Assembly (NCBI RefSeq): GCF_005217525.1
Contig: NZ_PNXQ01000002.1
Coordinates: forward strand, 92,329 to 153,171
Reading direction: 5' to 3'
Length of the DNA: 60,843 nt
From: Paenibacillus terrae
GTDB taxonomy: Bacteria; Bacillota; Bacilli; Paenibacillales; Paenibacillaceae
In this document: piece by piece, positions 54,853-60,843 of the stretch
How the letters are laid out: each line of letters opens with the position of its first letter
How positions within the stretch are numbered: the stretch's first letter is position 1
Notes under the pieces: model-generated
The model's database searches: none
Told to the model about the DNA's origin: nothing
What the model saw: only the letters and a program-made list of their open reading frames with translations
Program-made: the position numbers and the translations under genes

Positions 54853-55530
54853 ATGAATCACATATTAATCGTTGAGGATGATATAGCTTTAAGTAATGGT
54901 ATTGTTCTGGCTCTTAAAGAACCTAACAACGTATTTGTGCAAACATATAATCTTGCCACTGCAAAGGAACAATTGGCAAGTGCTACTTTTGACCTAATGA
55001 TTCTTGATCTAAATTTGCCGGATGGAAACGGACTAGACTTTTTAACTGATATTTGGAGAACAACAACTTTACCAATCATCATTCTGACTGCACATGATAT
55101 GGAAACGGATATTGTAACAGGTCTCGAGTTGGGTGCCGACGACTATATCACCAAACCTTTCAGTCTGATGGTATTAAGAGCTAGAGTGGGCGTTCAGTTA
55201 AAGAAAATCAAGCGTGATCTTGCAGAATCCTTTCAAATAGATGCCTTTTCCTTTTCCTTTGAAAAGATGGAATTTGTGAAAAATGGTACACCTGTGGAGC
55301 TAAGTAAAACCGAGCAGAAATTACTCCGCCTCTTAATTGTTAATCGAGGGAATACCGTTACCCGCGATCATTTGGTAGACAGCATCTGGACAGACGGTGC
55401 TGAGTATGTAAGCGAAAATGCCTTGTCAGTCACCATAAAAAGGCTACGTGACAAGCTAGAGGATATCCCCTCCTCCCCCCAGTACATTAAGACCGTGTAT
55501 GGGATTGGTTACACATGGGCGGTGAAATGA
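54853..55530 (+). CDS. OmpR-family response regulator
   Basis: 225 residues from the ATG at 54853, preceded by AGGAGG with 6-base spacing; an upstream in-frame extension to 54691 has no ribosome site and does not look like protein. Receiver domain with Asp52 in LMILDLNLPDGNG and Lys in DDYITKPFS, then a winged helix (KTEQKLLRLLIVNRGNTVTRDHLVDSIW, SVTIKRLRDKLEDI). Kinase and ABC transporter genes follow, the BceRS-BceAB arrangement that senses peptide antibiotics in Firmicutes. Confidence 0.93.
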   Translation: MNHILIVEDDIALSNGIVLALKEPNNVFVQTYNLATAKEQLASATFDLMILDLNLPDGNGLDFLTDIWRTTTLPIIILTAHDMETDIVTGLELGADDYITKPFSLMVLRARVGVQLKKIKRDLAESFQIDAFSFSFEKMEFVKNGTPVELSKTEQKLLRLLIVNRGNTVTRDHLVDSIWTDGAEYVSENALSVTIKRLRDKLEDIPSSPQYIKTVYGIGYTWAVK

Positions 55531-56448
55531 TTGACTACCCTGAATTATGTATGTTTTGGAATTGCTATGACTGCTCTTGTCGTTGCTGGGGTTGTCATTC
55601 TTCTATATCGTAGAAACGTACATAAAACAATAAAAACTATTGATCATATGATTGAAGCTGCTATTAGTGGCGAGTTTTCGGAACGTGTTTTTGACGAATC
55701 TGTTTTATCAGCAGTAGAGGCTAAACTTGCGCAATTCCTTTCTATTTGCTCTGTTTCCTCGAAGAATTTGTTAGCAGAAAAAAATAAAATAAACGAGCTC
55801 ATTTCTGACATCTCACATCAAACGAAAACACCTGTTGCTAATATCCTCCTATACTCACAACTGCTTAGTGAACATGATTTGCCGGAAGATAGCTCCTCTT
55901 GTTTAAAAGCTCTGTCTATACAAGCCGAAAAACTGAATTTCCTTATCCATGCGTTGGTGAAAATATCCCGGCTCGAAACGGGAATTATTAAGGTATCACC
56001 AAGGCAGGAGCCTGTTCAAAAGCTGTTGGATGTTGCATTAGAGCAAATTATGCCGAATTTAGAAGCTAAAGAGATCACGATTGCTATGAAGGGTACAGCA
56101 ATTCAGGCTTCCTTTGATTTAAAATGGACGGTTGAGGCAATCTATAATATTTTGGACAATGCCGTCAAATATACAGAGACTGGCGGGAGCATTGTCATAA
56201 AAGTGATTGCGTATGACTTATTTTGCCGCATTGATATTACCGATAGTGGAATAGGGATTGCAGAAGAGGAACACAGTAAGATTTTTAAGCGTTTCTATCG
56301 CTCACAAACTGTGAACTCAAAGGAGGGGGTTGGTATTGGCCTGTTTTTGTCGAGAGAAATCATTGCGGCTGAAGGAGGATATATCAAGCTACAATCGAGT
56401 CCAGGTAACGGGTCCACCTTCTCCATTTTTCTCCCTATAGACAAATAA
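55531..56448 (+). CDS. Sensor histidine kinase with a minimal membrane sensor
   Basis: 305 residues: one evident membrane helix (YVCFGIAMTALVVAGVVILLY), no outer domain, phospho-acceptor His96 in ISDISHQTKTP, and HATPase motifs (NILDNAVKYT, DSGIGI, GVGIGLFLS). The start seems to be TTG at 55531, immediately after the regulator's TGA, with GGCGG 8 bases upstream. A kinase without a sensor loop fits systems in which the ABC transporter itself senses the drug; that is known for Bce-type modules and inferred here. Confidence 0.9.
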   Translation: MTTLNYVCFGIAMTALVVAGVVILLYRRNVHKTIKTIDHMIEAAISGEFSERVFDESVLSAVEAKLAQFLSICSVSSKNLLAEKNKINELISDISHQTKTPVANILLYSQLLSEHDLPEDSSSCLKALSIQAEKLNFLIHALVKISRLETGIIKVSPRQEPVQKLLDVALEQIMPNLEAKEITIAMKGTAIQASFDLKWTVEAIYNILDNAVKYTETGGSIVIKVIAYDLFCRIDITDSGIGIAEEEHSKIFKRFYRSQTVNSKEGVGIGLFLSREIIAAEGGYIKLQSSPGNGSTFSIFLPIDK

Positions 56449-56472
56449 TTCTTTCAATATTGTTAGATTTTA

Positions 56473-56492
56473 GAAAGATTGTGGAAAGATTG
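56473..56492 (+). promoter_or_regulatory. Direct repeat, possible response-regulator site before the ABC genes
   Basis: GAAAGATTG (56473-56481) is repeated at 56484-56492, an 11-base period as used by OmpR-family regulators. TACAGT at 56499-56504 could be a -10 box. This would give the ABC genes a promoter separate from that of the regulator and kinase. Confidence 0.45.
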
Positions 56493-56501
56493 ATGTGGTA
56501 C

Positions 56502-56533
56502 AGTCTGTATTGCGGTTGGCTGCAATACAGACT
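56502..56533 (+). terminator. Hairpin between the kinase and ABC genes (terminator/attenuator)
   Basis: AGTCTGTATTGC (56502-56513) pairs perfectly with GCAATACAGACT (56522-56533) around 8 bases, followed by ATTTTCTTTAT. It lies 54 bases after the kinase stop and 26 before the ABC gene start, so it can cut the operon into two transcripts. Confidence 0.75.
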
Positions 56534-56558
56534 ATTTTCTTTATGGAGGAGAAATTTA

Positions 56559-57236
56559 ATGACTCTATTAAAAACTCAAGATTTAAAAAAACATTACAGC
56601 AACGGAGATACGACTGTTCATGCACTGGATGGGGTGAACCTGGAGATAAGTCATGGAGAATTTATCGCAATCGTTGGTACATCCGGTAGTGGTAAGTCTA
56701 CCTTGCTGCATATGCTAGGTGGACTGGATCGGCCGACAAGCGGAAATGTCACGATTGATGGTAAGGATATCTTCTCTCTCAAAGATGAAGAATTGACCAT
56801 TTTTCGCAGACGAAAGATTGGCTTCGTGTTTCAAAACTACAATTTGGTACCCGTCCTAAATGTCTATGAGAATATTGTACTACCGATTCAATTGGACGGC
56901 AAAGAACCACACCAAGCCCATGTAGATAAAATTGTAAACACTTTGGGACTTAACCATAAACTAAACAATTTGCCGAGTAATCTATCGGGCGGACAACAGC
57001 AACGTGTAGCTATTGCAAGGGCGCTGGCAGCAAAACCTGCTATTATTCTGGCAGATGAGCCCACTGGAAATTTGGATAGCAAAACAAGTTTGGATGTGAT
57101 GGGACTTATCAAAGTATCCAGTCAGCAGTTCCATCAAACGATCGTAATGATTACCCATAATGAAGAAATTGCACAAACAGCGGATCGGGTCATTCGTATT
57201 GAAGATGGTAAAATTACCGGCGGTGACAGCAAATGA
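56559..57236 (+). CDS. ABC transporter ATP-binding protein (MacB/BceA-like)
   Basis: 225 residues from ATG 56559, chosen because GGAGGAG precedes it by 7 bases. Walker A is GTSGSGKSTLL, Q-loop FQNYNLVPVL, signature LSGGQQQRVAIARAL, Walker B IILADEPTGNLD, switch His in MITHN. MacB/LolD/BceA-type ATPases drive FtsX-like permeases that remove or release drugs, peptides or lipoproteins. Its stop overlaps the permease start by 4 bases. Confidence 0.93.
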   Translation: MTLLKTQDLKKHYSNGDTTVHALDGVNLEISHGEFIAIVGTSGSGKSTLLHMLGGLDRPTSGNVTIDGKDIFSLKDEELTIFRRRKIGFVFQNYNLVPVLNVYENIVLPIQLDGKEPHQAHVDKIVNTLGLNHKLNNLPSNLSGGQQQRVAIARALAAKPAIILADEPTGNLDSKTSLDVMGLIKVSSQQFHQTIVMITHNEEIAQTADRVIRIEDGKITGGDSK

Positions 57237-59767
57237 TCAAATTAAATAACAAAAAAATTATCCGTAATTTATCAGACAAGAGCCTGAAAATGAATAAAAA
57301 CCGAAACATTATCGCCATTGGTGCCATAGTCCTAACTGCCTTGTTGTTTACAACATTGGTTACGATGGGGCTTGGCGCAGTAGAAAGTCTTCAACGAGCA
57401 ACCATGCGTCAGGCTGGTGGAGGTGGTCAGGCTGTACTCAAATATATCAATGATGAGGAGTTTAATCATGTTAAGAATCATCCGTTGATCAAGGAGATAG
57501 CCTATAATCGCTTGTTAAGCGATAAGGTTACAAATCAAGAATTATTAAAACGTCATACGGAGTTCTGGTTTTATGATGATATAGGGATGAAACTTGGCTT
57601 TATTGAACTTAAAGAAGGTCACAAGCCTATGGCTGAAAATGAAGTAATCGCTGATTCCAAAACGCTGCAATTAATGGGTGTCCCCTTAAAAATAGGCGCA
57701 CCCATAACACTAAAGCTTGAAATTCGTGGCAAAGAACTACAACGTGGATTTGTCCTATCTGGCTGGTGGAAAAGTGATCCTGTGTTTAACGCAGGGCAAA
57801 TATTGGCCTCCAAAGCTTATATAGATGCCTATGCCCAAGAATTACAAAGCACCTATAAAAAAGATTATAGTCAGACAGGACTGATCAGTGCATACCTCAT
57901 GTTTGATAACAGCTTTAATTTGCAAGGAAAACTCAACAAAGTTATTACGGAAAGCGGGTATTCCCTTGACAAAAATGCACCGAACTATATTGCAAGTAAT
58001 GTGAACTGGTCGTACCTTTCGACGAATTTTAGTATGGATATAGGAACTATTATTGCACTTGCTTCCGGTCTGGTCCTGATCATATTTACTGGATATTTAA
58101 TCATTTATAACATTTTTCAAATCTCAGTAATACAAGATATCCGATTTTATGGACTCTTAAAAACAATAGGTACAAGTGGAAGACAAATCCGACGTATCAT
58201 TCGCAGACAAGCATTAATTCTTTCCGTAATAGGGATTCCTATTGGGCTAATTGGAGGCTTCTTTGTTGGTAAATCGCTTTTGCCCTTTATTATTAATATT
58301 ACTAATTATGCTGACTCGGGCATTACAGTATCGCCTAACCCATGGATTTTTATAGGATCGGCCCTATTTACACTTGTGACCGTGTTTATAAGCACCTTCA
58401 AACCCGTCAGAGTTGCATCCTCTGTATCGCCCATTGAAGCTGTAAGATATACGGATGGTAACACCAAGGATAAGAGCAAGCTAATAAAATCAACCAAAGG
58501 TGCAAAAATACACCTTATGGCTCGTTCCAATTTGGGCCGCAATAAAAAGCGTACGTTCTTGGTAGTTATTAGCCTTTCCTTGAGTCTGGTGTTACTAAAC
58601 ACAGCCTTCACCCTCTCCCAAAGTATAGACATGGACAAGTTTTTGTCCAAATTTAACGATACTGATTTTCTAATTGCTCATGCTGAATATTTTCAAGAGG
58701 ATTTTACTGGTTTTGAAACCAAACTTACAGAGAGCTTCATTAAGGCTGTACAGGCTCAGCCCGGTTTTGAAGAGGGTGGCCGCTTATATGGTGATCCAAA
58801 GATGTTCACTATTGAAAATATAAAAGGCGCCACAAAAAGTGACGATAATACAGATGCTCGCGGTAACTTCATTTCAGAAGTGTACGGACTAGAAGATTTA
58901 CCGCTGCACCAATTGCAATTGGTTGATGGTGAACTTGATAAGGAAAAACTGGATTCTCGTAAGTACATCCTAGAAGGAGTCGTACTAGACGATAATAGCA
59001 GCCCAATGATGGAATACGCCAACTATCAAGTAGGTGACAAAGTGACTTTCCATAGTTATGTGGGTTCAGCAAATACGTCACTGGATAAAATAAATACAAC
59101 ACATGAATTTATAGTGCTTGGTCATGTAGGTATCAAATCTACCAATTCTGATCGAAACTCAAACTATAACTTCTATCTCCCGGCGGGAGTATATAGGTCG
59201 CTTACGAAACACCCCACTTTAATGAGCTATGCATTTAATGTGTCTTCGAATCATGAAGAAACCATACAAAGCTTTTTGAAAAAGTATACCGAAACTACAG
59301 AACCAATGATGAACTATCAGTCCAAAATTACATCAAAAAACGCGTTAGCAGGTATGCAAACTACTGTTATGATGATTGGCGGCACACTCAGCTTGATTAT
59401 AGGCTTAATTGGGCTCCTTAACTTTATAAATGCGATTCTAACCAGCATACTAACTCGCCGCAAAGAATTTGCTATGCTTCAGAGCATAGGCATGACTAAA
59501 AAGCAACTCCGAGGAATGCTAATCTACGAAGGATTGTATTATGTACTCGGCACAAGCATATTCTCCATATTATTAGGAATCCTATTTTCCATTTCGATTG
59601 TAAAACCCTTCAGTAGTCTATTATGGCTGTTAAGCTATCACTTTATGATATGGCCACTTTTAGTCTTATTACCTGTTCTGCTTGTTCTTGGAGTAGGTAT
59701 TCCTCTAATTCTCTATTCTTTAAATAATAAGCAGAGCATCGTGGAACGACTTCGAGAGTCAGAGTAA
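57233..59767 (+). CDS. FtsX-type ABC permease with two FtsX domains
   Basis: 844 residues. A first membrane helix (about 27-48), an outer domain to about 275, three helices with the FtsX core (ASGLVLIIFTGYLIIYNIF, LIGGFFVGKSLLPFII), a fifth helix around 445 (RTFLVVISLSLSLVLLNTAF), a second outer domain of about 240 residues and three last helices (TTVMMIGGTLSLIIGLIGLLNFIN, ILLGILFSISIV, PLLVLLPVLLVLGVGIPLI). This is the duplicated MacB-like layout of about 8 helices, not the ten-helix BceB layout with one large loop. Likely role: export of, or defence against, a membrane-active compound or peptide. Followed by the IS1182 element. Confidence 0.9.
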   Translation: MIKLNNKKIIRNLSDKSLKMNKNRNIIAIGAIVLTALLFTTLVTMGLGAVESLQRATMRQAGGGGQAVLKYINDEEFNHVKNHPLIKEIAYNRLLSDKVTNQELLKRHTEFWFYDDIGMKLGFIELKEGHKPMAENEVIADSKTLQLMGVPLKIGAPITLKLEIRGKELQRGFVLSGWWKSDPVFNAGQILASKAYIDAYAQELQSTYKKDYSQTGLISAYLMFDNSFNLQGKLNKVITESGYSLDKNAPNYIASNVNWSYLSTNFSMDIGTIIALASGLVLIIFTGYLIIYNIFQISVIQDIRFYGLLKTIGTSGRQIRRIIRRQALILSVIGIPIGLIGGFFVGKSLLPFIINITNYADSGITVSPNPWIFIGSALFTLVTVFISTFKPVRVASSVSPIEAVRYTDGNTKDKSKLIKSTKGAKIHLMARSNLGRNKKRTFLVVISLSLSLVLLNTAFTLSQSIDMDKFLSKFNDTDFLIAHAEYFQEDFTGFETKLTESFIKAVQAQPGFEEGGRLYGDPKMFTIENIKGATKSDDNTDARGNFISEVYGLEDLPLHQLQLVDGELDKEKLDSRKYILEGVVLDDNSSPMMEYANYQVGDKVTFHSYVGSANTSLDKINTTHEFIVLGHVGIKSTNSDRNSNYNFYLPAGVYRSLTKHPTLMSYAFNVSSNHEETIQSFLKKYTETTEPMMNYQSKITSKNALAGMQTTVMMIGGTLSLIIGLIGLLNFINAILTSILTRRKEFAMLQSIGMTKKQLRGMLIYEGLYYVLGTSIFSILLGILFSISIVKPFSSLLWLLSYHFMIWPLLVLLPVLLVLGVGIPLILYSLNNKQSIVERLRESE

Positions 59768-59809
59768 ATGTATTGTATATAAGAAAAGTCTGCCCTTAAG
59801 GCAGGCTTT

Positions 59810-60843
59810 CAGGCTGTCGAGAAAGTCTCGACAGCTTTCTTTATGCCTAAAAGATTTAAGACGACACCGCGTTAATGTTGTATAATATAGGTAACTATTT
59901 TTAGAACGGATGGTGTTGTGTATGTTACGTTCCAACCGACAAAAACAACAAGCGTACGAGTTTGTTTCCATCGAAGAGTTGGTCCCTCAAGATCATTTGC
60001 TGCGCAAAGTAGATAAATTTATCGACTTCTCCTTTATCAATGAAAAAGTTCGGCCGCTTTACTGTACAGATAACGGGCGTCCTGCTGTTGATCCCGTTAT
60101 CTTATTTAAAATGATTTTTCTCGGGTATTTTTATGGCATCCGATCCGAACGTCAACTGGAGCGGGAGATCCAAACGAATTTGGCCTACCGCTGGTTTTTA
60201 GGACTGGGTTTAACGGACAAGGTTCCAGATCACACGACCATTAGCTGGAACCGTCGAACCCGATTTAAAGATACGAGCATCTTTCAAGATATTTTCGATG
60301 AGATCGTCCTTCAGGCCATTTCACACCGGATGGTCGGTGGACGTGTTCTTGTGACTGACTCCACTCATGTGAAAGCAAATGCGAATAAACACCAGTACAC
60401 GAAACAACAAGTGCTGCAAAATACTAAAGATTACGTAGACGAACTCAACGTCGCTGTGGCTGAAGACCGGAAAGAGCACGGAAAAAAGCCCTGAAACCAA
60501 GAGAGGAAGTGAATGAGGAGAAAGAAATAAAAGTGAGCAAAACCGATCCAGACAGTGGTTATATGATCCGTGATGGTAAACCAGAAGGCTTCTTTTATCT
60601 GGATCACCGTACGGTTGATACGAAATACAATCTGATTACCGATGTACATGTGACACCCGGAAATGTTCATGACTCCGTGCCGTATTTGTCGCGTTTAGAC
60701 CGCCAGCAAGAGCGCTTTGGATTTAAGGTCGAAGCCGTGGCGCTTGATTCAGGTTATTTAACCACGCCCATTTGTCGAGGACTACAAAGACGAGGAATTT
60801 TTGCTGTCATTGCACACCGAAGATTTCATCCCAAGCAAGGATT
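59810..60843 (+). mobile_element. IS1182-family insertion sequence, left part (runs off the window)
   Basis: From about 59810 the sequence CAGGCTGTCGAGAAAGTCTC with its inner hairpin GCTGTCGAGA / TCTCGACAGC (59813-59835) looks like the left end of an IS1182-family element; a transposase gene follows, with a TATAAT at 59881-59886. The right end and any target duplication lie outside the window. The exact left boundary is not proven. Confidence 0.75.
59922..60843 (+). pseudogene. IS1182-family transposase, frame broken at an A-AAA-AAG run, 3' end outside window
   Basis: The first frame, from MLRSNRQKQQAYEFVSIEEL (ATG 59922), holds the DUF772-type DNA-binding part (FKMIFLGYFYGIRSERQLEREI) and the first catalytic Asp in LVTDSTHVKANA, and stops at 60492-60494 after EHGKKP. 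The -1 frame then carries on with ALKPREEVNEEKEIK, GFFYLDHRTVD, DVHVTPGNVHDSVPYL and the second catalytic Asp in VALDSGYL up to the window edge. The switch lies at AAAAAAG (60482-60488), in the phase needed for -1 slippage. Either a one-base deletion in the following CCC tract or programmed frameshifting explains it; most IS1182 transposases are one uninterrupted frame, which favours a deletion. Confidence 0.82.

Noticed and set aside
1..60843. CRISPR arrays, tRNA and rRNA genes
   Set aside because: No regularly spaced repeats, cloverleaf-like sequences or rRNA landmarks were seen on either strand.

Overview
The window comes from a Gram-positive, low-GC Firmicute, most likely Paenibacillus of the P. 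polymyxa group. The basis is the 448-residue GH1 beta-glucosidase, which I recognise as P. polymyxa BglA-like, together with strong AGGAGG-type ribosome binding sites, lipoprotein-type binding proteins, a qox-type aa3 quinol oxidase, cydABCD, YesMN-type two-component proteins and a yclNOPQ-type siderophore importer. No rRNA, tRNA or CRISPR array was seen.

Layout. 1-2.3 kb is a scarred region: the start of a nitronate monooxygenase, a DinB-family gene, a decayed IS110-family transposase and, fused directly after it, the C-terminal third of an aldo/keto reductase. 2.3-8.8 kb holds a small membrane protein, an unrecognised 478-residue protein, a Cd/Zn P-type ATPase with an extreme His-rich linker, its likely ArsR/SmtB repressor with a predicted operator, and an old-yellow-enzyme reductase. 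9-13 kb is the qoxABCD quinol oxidase operon. 13.7-21.4 kb is an oligosaccharide-use operon (two CUT1 permeases, binding protein, GH95, GH1). 21.6-26.5 kb is a five-gene nickel/oligopeptide-type ABC importer. 26.7-35 kb holds a cupredoxin, a NarXL-type two-component pair and cydABCD (cytochrome bd and its thiol exporter) behind a Rex-like operator. 35.4-38.8 kb is a YesMN-type two-component pair. 39-40.6 kb holds a peptide deformylase and a secreted bacteriocin-like protein with an overlapping convergent small membrane protein. 40.8-45.1 kb is a surface-polysaccharide cluster (two GT2 enzymes, flippase, pyruvyltransferase-family protein). 45.3-48.7 kb holds a DUF1836 regulator divergent from a CNNM/CorC-type transporter gene followed by uppP; two copies of the same palindrome sit just downstream of the two divergent -10 boxes. 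48.8-54.2 kb contains a thioredoxin, an aldo/keto reductase and the petrobactin-type iron importer behind a perfect Fur box. 54.3-59.8 kb has a cysteine-rich small peptide gene broken by one stop codon, next to a two-component/ABC (FtsX-type) module of the kind used against antimicrobial peptides. The window ends in an IS1182-family element whose transposase frame is shifted at an A-AAA-AAG run.

Most genes from 2.3 to 46 kb lie on the minus strand in compact operons with overlapping stops and starts and clear intrinsic terminators. The best candidates for undescribed biology are the stop-interrupted Cys-rich peptide (54372-54551), the bacteriocin-like/membrane-protein pair (39815-40579) and the DUF1836 regulon (46164-46340). 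Function calls rest on motif reading and family knowledge only; no database search was run.
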